From: Fredinandcohnia aciditolerans
GTDB taxonomy: Bacteria; Bacillota; Bacilli; Bacillales; Bacillaceae_L
Direction: 5' to 3'
Length of the DNA stretch: 64,000 bases
Assembly (NCBI GenBank): GCA_003640645.1
Contig: QGHH01000012.1
Coordinates: 84,872 to 148,871 of the forward strand
Every line of letters starts with the position of its first letter. Within the stretch, counting starts at the first letter, position 1. Below are positions 45,430-54,288 of the stretch, piece after piece. The notes under the pieces are model-generated. The model ran no database searches. It was given only the letters and a program-made list of their open reading frames with translations, and was not told where the DNA came from. Both the position numbers and the translations under genes were made by a program.

Positions 45430-46992
45430 TTACAAAAGTGTTGCAAGCTTTGGTCCAATAAACGGAATTCTCTTAACTTCCTCTTTTGTTAAAAGCTTAA
45501 ATACAAATAATAAAACAACATAAATGAATGATGTAACACCAATCGCTGCCAGTGTTCTCATAGCAAGGGACCCGTCGGTTAAACAGAATTGATAAAAGTA
45601 ATGACCACCTATTCCTGCTAGAACCATGGTTATACCACTCTTTATATAGTCCTTAACATAAAAACTATAGGAAATCACTTTTACAATTGTTGAAAAGTGC
45701 AGCAAGGTTACAAGCATCATTCCAAGGACAATAGCAAGAGCTGCCCCCATAATCCCAAGGGAAGGTCTTGTTGCTAGAATAAAAATCGCGCCAGTTTTTA
45801 TAAAATTACCGATAAAACTATTGATCATTGCAGCTTTGGCTAAATCAAGAGCCTGCAAGGTTGCTTGAAGTGGACCTTGGAAGTAATAAAAGATAAAAAA
45901 CGGAGCCATTACTTTTATATAAATGGCTGAATTACTATTCCCATACATTAGCTCCATTACTGGTGAAGCAAACACATATAAAACAACAATTGCTAAGCCA
46001 CCTGAAACAAGAGATAATCGTAACGCCTGTTTGAGGCGATATTCGATTAATAATGTTTGCTTTTTTGCTGCTGCTTCACTTATAGAAGGCACCAGTGCCG
46101 TAGAAAGTGAAGTCGTAATAAATGATGGAAGCATAAGTAGAGGTAATGCAAAACCGGTTAACTCCCCGTATTGTCTTGTCGCGATATGTGTAACGACACC
46201 TGCAATTGCTAAGCTTTGGGCAACGACAATCGGTTCAAAAAACCAAGAAATCGACCCAATCATTCTACTGCCTAATGTTGGAACTGCAATTCGTGTCAAA
46301 TCATTAAAAGTTTCCTTTCCGTGCTTAGCTGATTTAAAAAAGTTTTGTCGGATTCGGATTCGTTTTTTCAGTTTGAACATAAAGAATAAATAAATGAGTG
46401 ACATTAATTCTCCTACAACGGCAGAAAGCATTGCACCTGCTGCAGCGTATTCAATCCCCATTGGTAAAAACGCATTCGTAAACACATACACTAAGGTAAT
46501 TCTGACAACTTGTTCAATTACCTGTGAATAAGCAGGTGGCTTCATATTTTGACGACCTTGAAAATAGCCACGGAGAACAGATGATATCGCTACAATTGGG
46601 ACAATCGGTGATATCGCTAATAAAGGATAATATGTCCTTTCATCGGTTAGAAGCGTCTCAGATAATAATGGTGCAAGAAAGATCATCATCGGTGTAAAGA
46701 TAATACTTAATGTTCCAGTAATGGATAGGGAAACAACCAAGATTTTTTTGATTTTTCTTCTATCACCCTGTGCCTCTGCTTCAGCTACTAATTTCGATAT
46801 TGCCACTGGAAGTCCCATCTGGGTTAATGTAATGGTGAGGACAAATGTAGGGATTGCCATCATATAGAGCCCGACACCTTCTTCACCAATAAGACGGGCG
46901 ACAACAATTCTATTAATAAACCCCAATATTCTAGTAATGAGCCCTGCAATAATTAATATTAACGTACCTTTAAGGAATGTTTGCTTTGACAA
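45430..46992 (-). CDS. spoVB: Stage V sporulation protein B (MOP-family lipid flippase)
   Basis: A 520-residue protein with about 14 hydrophobic helices, of the MATE/PST/MurJ-like exporter superfamily. FLKGTLILIIAGLITRILGFINRIVVARLIGEEGVGLY is typical of SpoVB (first part). It is needed for spore cortex synthesis and probably moves lipid-linked wall precursor across the membrane of the developing spore. TTG start at 46992. A SigE-like promoter lies at 47039-47068, fitting mother-cell expression. Convergent with the DUF421 gene. Confidence 0.95.
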   Translation of the reverse strand: MSKQTFLKGTLILIIAGLITRILGFINRIVVARLIGEEGVGLYMMAIPTFVLTITLTQMGLPVAISKLVAEAEAQGDRRKIKKILVVSLSITGTLSIIFTPMMIFLAPLLSETLLTDERTYYPLLAISPIVPIVAISSVLRGYFQGRQNMKPPAYSQVIEQVVRITLVYVFTNAFLPMGIEYAAAGAMLSAVVGELMSLIYLFFMFKLKKRIRIRQNFFKSAKHGKETFNDLTRIAVPTLGSRMIGSISWFFEPIVVAQSLAIAGVVTHIATRQYGELTGFALPLLMLPSFITTSLSTALVPSISEAAAKKQTLLIEYRLKQALRLSLVSGGLAIVVLYVFASPVMELMYGNSNSAIYIKVMAPFFIFYYFQGPLQATLQALDLAKAAMINSFIGNFIKTGAIFILATRPSLGIMGAALAIVLGMMLVTLLHFSTIVKVISYSFYVKDYIKSGITMVLAGIGGHYFYQFCLTDGSLAMRTLAAIGVTSFIYVVLLFVFKLLTKEEVKRIPFIGPKLATLL

Positions 46993-47038
46993 TTCATTTT
47001 CCCTACCTTCTCAAAAAAGGTGATATCATTTACAATTA

Positions 47039-47068
47039 ACTATATGCTTAGTAGGTGGCCAAGCATGA
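47039..47068 (-). promoter_or_regulatory. Probable SigE promoter of spoVB
   Basis: Read on the minus strand: TCATGCT (complement of 47062-47068), 15 bp, CATATAGT (complement of 47039-47046), close to the SigE consensus. It is 47 bp before the spoVB start codon. Confidence 0.65.
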
Positions 47069-47077
47069 CAAGTATTG

Positions 47078-47123
47078 TTAACTATCTTCAGTAGAAATCA
47101 AAACTTCTACTGAAGATAGTTAA
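47078..47123. repeat. Perfect 19-bp inverted repeat
   Basis: Arms 47078-47096 and 47105-47123 are exact reverse complements around an 8-base loop. There is no T-tract. It abuts the dispersed repeat at 47117-47214 and lies just outside the SigE promoter of spoVB. Confidence 0.85.
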
Positions 47124-47222
47124 AGCCTCCGGCGGATGCCACAGATTTTGAAAGAAATCTTTTCGAGCAAGCTCGAAAAAATCTGGGCGCAAATACGCCA
47201 AGGCGCATTTGATTAGATAGTT
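47117..47222 (+). repeat. Short dispersed intergenic repeat upstream of comN
   Basis: It begins near GCCTCCGGCGGATGCC, contains the inverted repeat TTTTCGAGC/GCTCGAAAA (about 47160-47179), and ends GCGCATTTGATT. AGATAGTT occurs at 47115-47122 and again at 47215-47222, flanking about 92 bp like a target duplication. A degenerate relative is at 36079-36180. I recall similar intergenic repeats in Bacillaceae genomes. Confidence 0.65.
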
Positions 47223-47243
47223 GAAAAATGGGAGAGATGATGA

Positions 47244-47546
47244 GTGAGTCAATCAGAGAGTCACATGTATGACAAGTATCGTGAAACAGTTCGTCCATTT
47301 TTAAAGAGCAAGCTGGAAGAATTCGGACTGTACGGATACGACAGCGTTAAAGAGGAAGAACTGTGGGGGTTCATGAAAAGTAAAACATGGAGAAAAGGAA
47401 GAGAAGAAAAGCAATTGCACCAAATTGTCAGTGATATTCTCGGAGTAAAAGTTGGAGATTATATGAACTATGCAACAGTAGAGGCTTTTAAAGCACCGAA
47501 TTGGTTTGAAGGTGAAGGAAAAGCCGCTTTGGAAAAATTACTATAA
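47244..47546 (+). CDS. comN: Post-transcriptional regulator ComN-like
   Basis: A 100-residue soluble protein similar to B. subtilis ComN (YrzD), which promotes polar accumulation of comE mRNA through DivIVA. Recognisable segments are VRPFLKSKLEEF, VSDILGVKVGDYMNYATVEAFK. It has the same place between spoVB and secDF as comN. Start GTG 47244 with GGGAGA eight bases upstream. Presence fits a competence-capable lineage, as does the ComC-like peptidase at 10520. Confidence 0.8.
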   Translation: MSQSESHMYDKYRETVRPFLKSKLEEFGLYGYDSVKEEELWGFMKSKTWRKGREEKQLHQIVSDILGVKVGDYMNYATVEAFKAPNWFEGEGKAALEKLL

Positions 47547-47600
47547 TTCATAGAACCTTAAATTATTTAGATGTAGTATTAATATTCACAAAAGCTGTAA

Positions 47601-47629
47601 TTGACATCAAAATCGCATTGTTTCATAAT
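47601..47629 (+). promoter_or_regulatory. SigA promoter of secDF
   Basis: TTGACA (47601-47606), 17 bp, CATAAT (47624-47629). Transcription from near 47636 would give a leader of about 190 nt that includes the repeat at 47678-47802. Confidence 0.8.
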
Positions 47630-47677
47630 TGTGATGGAGGGCTTAAAGGACAGGCTAGGTTTTTTACTAGAATAGAA

Positions 47678-47802
47678 TTGTCTAGCTCTTGGTTCCATCG
47701 GCCATTGGACATAAGCCAATCGCTTTTGAAGGAAAGTGCGCCTTCTGTAAGCGCTCGTCTTATGCTTGTAACCGATAGGCAGGGCACCTTTCGCTTTTCT
47801 TA
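47678..47802 (+). repeat. Dispersed Bacillaceae-type intergenic repeat in the secDF leader
   Basis: It runs from TTGTCTAGCTC to CGCTTTTCTTA. Internal landmarks are CATAAGCCAATCGCTTTTG, GAAGG/CCTTC and AAGCGCTCGTCTTATG, with CATAAG/CTTATG as inverted arms. I recall many close relatives in Bacillus and Geobacillus intergenic regions. It ends four bases before the secDF Shine-Dalgarno sequence. Confidence 0.65.
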
Positions 47803-47825
47803 TATAAAGGAGGATATACATACTT

Positions 47826-50072
47826 ATGGTTAAAAAAGGCCGCATCGTGGTGTTTTTTGTATTGGTACTTCTCTTTGGTGCCTTAATCGGAGTAACCGGT
47901 ACAGATACCGCAAAGAATATTAAATTAGGACTTGATCTTCAAGGTGGTTTTGAAATCCTTTATGAGGTAAAACCTGCTAAAGAAGGCGATGTAATTGATA
48001 GAGAAGCCTTAGTAAGTACGGTAAACGCATTACATAACCGTGTGGACGTACTTGGAGTGAATGAGCCTAATATTCAAATTGAAGGAAAAGATCGTGTACG
48101 TGTGCAATTAGCTGGTGTGGAAGACCAGCAAAAAGTTCGTGAATTGCTATCAACACAAGCAAAGCTTACCTTCAGAGATGTGAATGACAACGTATTACTT
48201 GACGGCTCTCAATTAGCACAAAATGGTGCTAGTCAGGCATTCGACCAAATGGGTAAGCCAGCCGTTGCTCTAACAGTTAAAAATTCAGATGATCTAAAAA
48301 ATGCTACACAAAAAGTACTTGACCAAGCTCCAAACAATTTGATGGTTATTTGGTTGGATTTTGAAGAAGGTGTGGATTCCTTTGAGGCTGAGAGTAAGAA
48401 GCCAAATCCAAAGTATCTTTCCGCAGCAACTGTTAACGAAGTATTCAACAGAAAGTCGGTCTCAATAGAAGGAGGCAGTTTCACGGTTGAATCGGCTAAG
48501 GAACTTGCATCCTTGTTAAATGCTGGCGCACTTCCTGTTGACTTGGAAGAAATTTATTCCACATCCGTTGGAGCAAAATTTGGTGAGCAAGCTTTAAACA
48601 AAACCGTTTTCGCAGGAGCAATTGGTATTTTCTTAGTGTTATTATTCATGCTTGTTTTTTACCGTTTCCCTGGACTAATTGCTACTATTACATTAAGTAT
48701 CTTTGTTTATTTAAACTTACTAGTTTTTGACTGGATGAATGCTGTTTTAACTTTACCTGGTATTGCCGCCTTAATCCTTGGGGTAGGTATGGCAGTCGAT
48801 GCAAACATTATTACTTACGAGAGAATTAAGGAAGAAATAAGGTCCGGTAAATCAATTTTGTCTGCATATCGTACGGGAAGTAAAAACTCCTTCCTGACCA
48901 TTTTTGATGCGAATATTACCACTATCTTGGCTGGTGTGGTCTTATTTATTTTTGGTACAAGTGCTGTCAAAGGCTTTGCCACAATGTTAATCGTTAGTAT
49001 ATTATTAAGCTTCTTAACCGCTGTTTATGGAAGCAGACTATTGCTTGGGCTTTGGGTAAACAGTAAGTTTTTAAATAAGAAGCCAAGCTGGTTCGGTGTC
49101 AAACAAAGTCAGATTCGAAACTTAGCGGATGCAGATGAAGAAGGAAATTACCCAACTCGATTTGATCGTTTTGATTTTGCAAAGCAAAAAAATAAGTTCT
49201 TCGTTGCTTCTGGGATTATGGTAATCGTGGGTATTGCGGTACTGGTGATCTTTAGACTTAACTTAGGTATTGATTTTGTTGCAGGTACTCGAATGGATGT
49301 ACTCGCTGACCATCCGCTCACCCAAGAAGAATTGACAGAAGAACTTAGTAAGCTAAATCTAGAAGCGAAAGAAATCGTTATTTCTGGTGATAAAAACGAA
49401 ATTGGGGTTGCTCGTTTTGCTGATGAGCTAACAAAAGATGAGGTCAGCAAAGTGAAATCACATTTCCATGAACTTTATGGAGCAGACCCAAACGTTAGTA
49501 CAGTCTCTCCAACCGTTGGAAAAGAATTAGCACGTAACGCAGTTATTGCAAGTTTAATCGCGATGCTAGGTATTATCATATATGTTGCTTTCAGATTTGA
49601 ATGGTTAATGGGATTAGCTGCTATTGTAGCGCTTGTCCATGATGCATTCTTTATGATTGCGTTTTTTAGTGTCACTCGACTTGAGGTGGATGTCACATTT
49701 ATCGCGGCCATTTTAACAATTATCGGTTATTCAATTAACGATACAATTGTTACTTTTGATAGAATACGTGAACTTTTAAAGAAGAAAAAGCGTATTAAAA
49801 CATATGATGACCTTGCAAGTGTTGTAAATAGTGGATTAAGACAAACATTAGGGCGTTCCGTTAATACTGCTATAACTGTTCTGTTCACAAGTTTTGCCTT
49901 ATTATTATTTGGTGGACAGGCTATTACAAACTTCTCATTTGCTTTAACAATTGGTCTAGTTGCTGGTATGTACTCATCTATCTTCATTGCTGCACAGCTA
50001 TGGTTAGTATGGAAGTCAAAGCAAATTACCAAAAAACGTCCTGCACAGTCAGAATCAGAACAACAGGTATAA
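47826..50072 (+). CDS. secDF: Fused protein-export membrane protein SecDF
   Basis: A 748-residue fusion of SecD and SecF with 12 hydrophobic helices, as in B. subtilis. The SecD half has LGLDLQGGFEILYEV and GVGMAVDANIITYERIKEE; the SecF half has LNLGIDFVAGTRMDV, VSPTVGKELARNA and GYSINDTIVTFDRIRE. The conserved aspartates of the proton path (in VDANII and INDTIV) are present. It uses proton motive force to pull exported proteins. AAAGGAGG (47806-47813) is 12 bases from ATG 47826, a longer than usual spacing. Confidence 0.98.
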   Translation: MVKKGRIVVFFVLVLLFGALIGVTGTDTAKNIKLGLDLQGGFEILYEVKPAKEGDVIDREALVSTVNALHNRVDVLGVNEPNIQIEGKDRVRVQLAGVEDQQKVRELLSTQAKLTFRDVNDNVLLDGSQLAQNGASQAFDQMGKPAVALTVKNSDDLKNATQKVLDQAPNNLMVIWLDFEEGVDSFEAESKKPNPKYLSAATVNEVFNRKSVSIEGGSFTVESAKELASLLNAGALPVDLEEIYSTSVGAKFGEQALNKTVFAGAIGIFLVLLFMLVFYRFPGLIATITLSIFVYLNLLVFDWMNAVLTLPGIAALILGVGMAVDANIITYERIKEEIRSGKSILSAYRTGSKNSFLTIFDANITTILAGVVLFIFGTSAVKGFATMLIVSILLSFLTAVYGSRLLLGLWVNSKFLNKKPSWFGVKQSQIRNLADADEEGNYPTRFDRFDFAKQKNKFFVASGIMVIVGIAVLVIFRLNLGIDFVAGTRMDVLADHPLTQEELTEELSKLNLEAKEIVISGDKNEIGVARFADELTKDEVSKVKSHFHELYGADPNVSTVSPTVGKELARNAVIASLIAMLGIIIYVAFRFEWLMGLAAIVALVHDAFFMIAFFSVTRLEVDVTFIAAILTIIGYSINDTIVTFDRIRELLKKKKRIKTYDDLASVVNSGLRQTLGRSVNTAITVLFTSFALLLFGGQAITNFSFALTIGLVAGMYSSIFIAAQLWLVWKSKQITKKRPAQSESEQQV

Positions 50073-50081
50073 CATATTAGT

Positions 50082-50114
50082 AAAAAGTCGTGATTTTTCA
50101 CGACTTTTTATTTT
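50082..50114 (+). terminator. Terminator of secDF
   Basis: A 12-bp stem AAAAAGTCGTGA/TCACGACTTTTT (50082-50093 with 50098-50109) followed by ATTTTC. Confidence 0.9.
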
Positions 50115-50209
50115 CTCTTTGAATTTGGATACACTAAAAAGCATGCGTATGCGCAGAAGAAAAAAGCGCATTTTTGTTCTCAAACTTACATGGGAAGGAT
50201 GAGGATTTT

Positions 50210-51106
50210 TTGAAAGAGAACGATCGTTTTAAACAAGCAGAAAAAGCCATAATTTATGGTGTAGTGGGGAATATCATTCTAGCGATTATAAAGTGGGTGA
50301 TTGGGGTACAATCCAATAGTCGTGCGCTGATTGCAGACGCAGTCCATTCGGCATCTGATGTGGCAGGGTCTGTTGCAGTTTTCGTTGGGGTCCGTGCTGC
50401 TAAAAGGCCACCGGATGAAGATCATCCATATGGTCATGGTAAAGCAGAGTCTGTTTCGGCCATCATTGTTGCTGTACTTCTAGCACTAGTCGGATTTGAA
50501 ATCGGAAAAGCATCAATTGAGGCTTTTTTTAAGCCAATCGATGTTCCAAAGACGATGGCTATTTATGCTGTCCTATTCTCTATCATCATTAAAGAAATCA
50601 TGTTTCGCTATAAATATAATCTCGGGAAAAAAATTAAGAGCGATGCACTAATAATTAATGCATATGATGACCGTTCTGACGTCTTTGCTTCCATTGCAAC
50701 GCTTGTGGGCATTGTGGGAGCTATTCTTGGTGGCTATTTAGGAATTGACTGGCTTGTTTATGCTGACCCGGTTGCGGGGTTAGTTGTTGCTGTTTTAATT
50801 GTAAAAATGGCCTGGGAATTTGGAACGGAAGCCATACACAATACATTAGATCATGTGTTACATGATGAAGATACAACTGAATATAGAGAATTGGTTCTGT
50901 CCGTTCCAGAAGTAAAAAAAATTACGGAACTCCATGCTCGCGAGCATGGACATTATGTGATTGTAGATTTGAAAATTTCTGTCGATCCTTACATGACTGT
51001 TGAAGATGGACATAAGGTTGGGAAAAAGGTAAAAGCAAAACTAATGGAATATGCAGAGGTCCAGAACGTTTTTATCCATATCAATCCATTCTCTGATGAT
51101 GACTGA
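50210..51106 (+). CDS. Cation diffusion facilitator family transporter
   Basis: A 298-residue CDF efflux transporter for divalent metal ions such as Mn, Zn or Fe. Six hydrophobic helices (about 15-200) include the metal-site motifs ADAVHSASDVAGS (helix 2) and NAYDDRSDVFAS (helix 5), then a cytoplasmic ferredoxin-like domain (about 205-290) with HAREHGHYVIVDLKI. The order DxxxD-HPYGHGKAES is typical. The frame is open from 50174; TTG 50210 is chosen because AAGGATGAGG is six bases upstream. B. subtilis has different genes (yrvC, yrvD) here. The metal cannot be told from sequence alone. Confidence 0.9.
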   Translation: MKENDRFKQAEKAIIYGVVGNIILAIIKWVIGVQSNSRALIADAVHSASDVAGSVAVFVGVRAAKRPPDEDHPYGHGKAESVSAIIVAVLLALVGFEIGKASIEAFFKPIDVPKTMAIYAVLFSIIIKEIMFRYKYNLGKKIKSDALIINAYDDRSDVFASIATLVGIVGAILGGYLGIDWLVYADPVAGLVVAVLIVKMAWEFGTEAIHNTLDHVLHDEDTTEYRELVLSVPEVKKITELHAREHGHYVIVDLKISVDPYMTVEDGHKVGKKVKAKLMEYAEVQNVFIHINPFSDDD

Positions 51107-51140
51107 AAATTGAAACCTACTATATAAAAAATGTCAATCG

Positions 51141-51169
51141 TTGTAACACGCCCAAAGCTTCGATATAAT
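51141..51169 (+). promoter_or_regulatory. SigA promoter of recJ-apt
   Basis: TTGTAA (51141-51146), 17 bp, perfect TATAAT (51164-51169). The 5' leader to the recJ start would be only about 17 nt. Confidence 0.88.
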
Positions 51170-51192
51170 AGTATGGTTAAGGGGTGAAACTT

Positions 51193-53547
51193 TTGTTACA
51201 ATCTAAAACTCGTTGGAAAGTAAATAATTACAACCAGGCTAACGCAAATCTACTAGTTAATGAACTGCAAGTTACACCTCTAGTAGCATCCCTACTAGTG
51301 AATAGAGGAATTACAAACGTCCAGGAAGCACGTGAATTTTTAGAACCAGATTTACTTGAGTTCCACGATCCATTTTTACTGGACCAAATGGATACGGCTA
51401 TTGACAGAATTACTAAGGCCATTAAGAATGAGGAACAGATTTTAGTGTTTGGTGATTATGATGCAGACGGTGTGAGCAGTACGACCGTCATGGTAACTGC
51501 TTTAAAAGAAAAAGGTGCCAATGTTGAATTTTATATTCCTAATCGATTCACGGAAGGTTATGGCCCAAATGAAACAGCTTTTCGTTGGGCAAAATCGGAA
51601 GGAATCTCACTTATTATTACTGTAGATACAGGTATTTCTGCGCTTCATGAAGCAGAGGTTGCAAACGAATTAGGTATTGACTTAATTATTACGGATCACC
51701 ACGAGGTTGGTCCCGAGTTACCCGTAGCAACAGCGATTATCCATCCGAAAAAGCCGAATAGCCAGTATCCGTTTAAGGAATTGGCAGGAGTTGGGGTAGC
51801 ATTTAAAGTAGCTCATGCTTTACGAGGAGAAGTCCCTACAGATTTATTAGATGTAGCAGTTATTGGAACAATTGCTGATTTAGTTCCTTTAACTGGGGAG
51901 AATCGACTCCTTGCAAAAAAGGGAATAAGGGCGTTACAAAATACAAAGCGGCCAGGTTTAAGAGCGTTATTAAAAAAAGCCAAAATCGAATCCAGTGACA
52001 TATCTGAAGAAACAGTTGGATTTGCTATTGGTCCACGCATAAACGCGGTAGGTCGATTGCAATCTGCAGATCCTGCAGTTGATTTATTATTGACAAATGA
52101 TATAGAAGAAGCAACATATATAGCCGATGAAATCGATGAACTGAACAAAGAAAGGCAGCAATTAGTCAATCAAATGACTCAAGAAGCCATTCAAGAAGTA
52201 GAGGAAAGTTTTCCACCTTCTTCAAATTCAGTATTAGTCATTGCGAGGGAAGGCTGGAATCCTGGGGTGATTGGAATAGTTGCTTCTAGATTAGTTGACC
52301 GCTTCTACCGGCCAACAATTGTCTTAAGTATTGATTCTGAAAAAGGTCTGGCAAAAGGCTCAGCAAGAAGTATTGAAGGTTTTAATTTATACGAGAGTCT
52401 ATCTACATGTCGTGATATTTTACCGCATTTTGGTGGACATCCAATGGCAGCTGGAATGACACTAAAAGTAGAAGATGTTGCCGACTTAAGAAATCGTCTT
52501 AATACAATTGCAGATGAGGTCTTAACACCGGAAGACTTTCAACCTATCACTGCTGTAGATACTGTTTGCCATATACAAGATGTTTCGATTGAAACTATAC
52601 TAGAGTTGAACAAATTAGCACCATTTGGAATGGGAAACCCAAAACCCACTGTGCAAATCAATGATGTTGAAATCAATTCGCTCCGAAGAATTGGGTCTGA
52701 TCAAAGTCATTTAAAAATTGTGCTTCAGGAAGACCAAATAGCTTTAGATGGAGTTGGATTTGGATTAGGACATACTGTTGACGGAATCTCACCGCTATCG
52801 AAGGTTTCCGTTATTGGAGAATTATCTATTAATGAATGGAATAATAATAGAAAGCCTCAAATTATGTTACAGGATATAGCTGTTCATGAGTGGCAATTAT
52901 TTGATATTCGTGGGATGCGTGATTTCTTATCCTATTTAGAAAAAATCAAAGATGATAAACTCCGATTAGTTTCATTTGCTCAGGAAACTGTTCAAAAACT
53001 TAGTCTGTCTAATTACGACATAACGGTAATTTCTTCCTTTGAAGAGGCGACAGAGCTGCAACTAGATTCAAAGCATGTTGTACTTCTTGACTTGCCAGAA
53101 GATGAAGAATTGATAAAAATCCTATTTGATACTAGCTTTCCAAATCGGGTTTACACATTATTTTTCCATGAGCAGGATCATTTTTTCAGTACAATTCCGA
53201 CCCGAGAACATTTTAAATGGTTTTATGCATTTCTGGCAAAAAAAGGTCCGTTTGATATAAATCGCTATGCGCACGAGTTAGCAAAATATAGAGGATGGTC
53301 AACGGAAACAATTGATTTTATGTCACAGGTGTTTTTTGAATTAGATTTTGTTAAAATAGACAATGGATTTATTTCATTATCAAATCAAGCTAAGAAAAGG
53401 GATTTGACTGAATCGAGAACATACCAATTAAAAGCAAAACGAATTGAATTGGAAAAGCAATTATTGTATTCATCATATCAACAATTAAAGCAATGGTTTG
53501 ATGCACTAAATAAAGGTTCGCATTCGCTTGAGGAGGCAATTAATTAA
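51193..53547 (+). CDS. recJ: Single-stranded-DNA-specific exonuclease RecJ
   Basis: A 784-residue DHH-family 5'-3' exonuclease. Metal-binding motifs: [12 protein letters not shown] (about 87-98), [14 protein letters not shown] (DHH, about 157-165) and [11 protein letters not shown]; the DHHA1 domain has [12 protein letters not shown] long C-terminal extension (about 560-784), standard in Bacillales RecJ, follows. GTG at 51184 is in frame, but TTG 51193 has AAGGGGTG at proper spacing and gives the family start [10 protein letters not shown]. The TAA stop overlaps the apt ATG by one base. Confidence 0.95.
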   Translation: MLQSKTRWKVNNYNQANANLLVNELQVTPLVASLLVNRGITNVQEAREFLEPDLLEFHDPFLLDQMDTAIDRITKAIKNEEQILVFGDYDADGVSSTTVMVTALKEKGANVEFYIPNRFTEGYGPNETAFRWAKSEGISLIITVDTGISALHEAEVANELGIDLIITDHHEVGPELPVATAIIHPKKPNSQYPFKELAGVGVAFKVAHALRGEVPTDLLDVAVIGTIADLVPLTGENRLLAKKGIRALQNTKRPGLRALLKKAKIESSDISEETVGFAIGPRINAVGRLQSADPAVDLLLTNDIEEATYIADEIDELNKERQQLVNQMTQEAIQEVEESFPPSSNSVLVIAREGWNPGVIGIVASRLVDRFYRPTIVLSIDSEKGLAKGSARSIEGFNLYESLSTCRDILPHFGGHPMAAGMTLKVEDVADLRNRLNTIADEVLTPEDFQPITAVDTVCHIQDVSIETILELNKLAPFGMGNPKPTVQINDVEINSLRRIGSDQSHLKIVLQEDQIALDGVGFGLGHTVDGISPLSKVSVIGELSINEWNNNRKPQIMLQDIAVHEWQLFDIRGMRDFLSYLEKIKDDKLRLVSFAQETVQKLSLSNYDITVISSFEEATELQLDSKHVVLLDLPEDEELIKILFDTSFPNRVYTLFFHEQDHFFSTIPTREHFKWFYAFLAKKGPFDINRYAHELAKYRGWSTETIDFMSQVFFELDFVKIDNGFISLSNQAKKRDLTESRTYQLKAKRIELEKQLLYSSYQQLKQWFDALNKGSHSLEEAIN

Positions 53548-54059
53548 TGGATTTAAAAAAGTATATTGAAATTGTTGACGATTATCCAAAGCCAGGAATT
53601 AAATTTAAGGATATTACTCCTTTAATGAATGACGGTGAAGCGTATAAATATGCTACAGACCTAATTGTGAAATATGCTAGGGAAAAAGAAATTGACCTTG
53701 TTGTTGGACCAGAGGCTCGTGGCTTCATTATTGGTTGTCCAGTCGCTTATTCACATGGTGTAGGATTTGCTCCTGTTAGAAAAGAAGGAAAACTACCAAG
53801 AGATGTAATTAAAGTGGATTATGGTCTTGAGTACGGTAAAGATGTTTTAACAATCCATAAAGATGCAATTAAACCGGGTCAACGTGTATTGATCACAGAT
53901 GACTTATTAGCTACTGGTGGAACAATTGAAGCAACAATTAAACTTGTAGAACAGCTTGGTGGTATTGTTGCGGGAATTGCATTCCTTATCGAACTCACAT
54001 ACCTAGATGGTCGTGACAAGCTGGATGGTTATGATGTATTAACACTTATGCAGTATTAA
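53547..54059 (+). CDS. apt: Adenine phosphoribosyltransferase
   Basis: A 170-residue salvage enzyme (adenine + PRPP to AMP). [30 protein letters not shown] and the PRPP loop [14 protein letters not shown] (about 111-124) are intact. Length equals that of B. subtilis Apt. Translationally coupled to recJ. Confidence 0.98.
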   Translation: MDLKKYIEIVDDYPKPGIKFKDITPLMNDGEAYKYATDLIVKYAREKEIDLVVGPEARGFIIGCPVAYSHGVGFAPVRKEGKLPRDVIKVDYGLEYGKDVLTIHKDAIKPGQRVLITDDLLATGGTIEATIKLVEQLGGIVAGIAFLIELTYLDGRDKLDGYDVLTLMQY

Positions 54060-54070
54060 GATGTAAATGT

Positions 54071-54097
54071 AAAGCGCTCAGATTGAGTGCTTTTTTT
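54071..54097 (+). terminator. Terminator of recJ-apt
   Basis: A 10-bp stem AAAGCGCTCA/TGAGTGCTTT with one G-U pair, loop GAT, followed by TTTT. Confidence 0.88.
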
Positions 54098-54106
54098 AAT
54101 AGAATC

Positions 54107-54136
54107 TTATCTACAGCCTGTAGGTAAAGAATTTTT
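54107..54136 (+). terminator. Second terminator-like hairpin after apt
   Basis: A 9-bp stem TTATCTACA/TGTAGGTAA (54107-54115 with 54119-54127) followed by AGAATTTTT; a possible backup terminator. Confidence 0.5.
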
Positions 54137-54168
54137 AGACTTAATAGTTTATATTTATGTTATTTCCC

Positions 54169-54197
54169 TTTACATCTTTCAAGATTTTCAAGATAAT
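54169..54197 (+). promoter_or_regulatory. SigA promoter of relA
   Basis: TTTACA (54169-54174), 17 bp, GATAAT (54192-54197), about 90 bp before the relA start codon. Confidence 0.75.
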
Positions 54198-54288
54198 AGA
54201 AACAATAATCTTTTTAATTCTATATTTTTAAAAATGATTCAAAGAGACTATATTTGAATCTTCAATTTATAAAAAGGTGATAAAATCC

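Noticed and set aside
45923-46393. Plus-strand open frame of 156 codons inside spoVB
   Set aside because: Antisense to the conserved flippase gene; Cys/Ser-rich translation without homology or ribosome-binding site.
47618-47833. 71-codon plus-strand open frame before secDF
   Set aside because: It is mostly the dispersed repeat in the leader, so it is unlikely to encode a protein.
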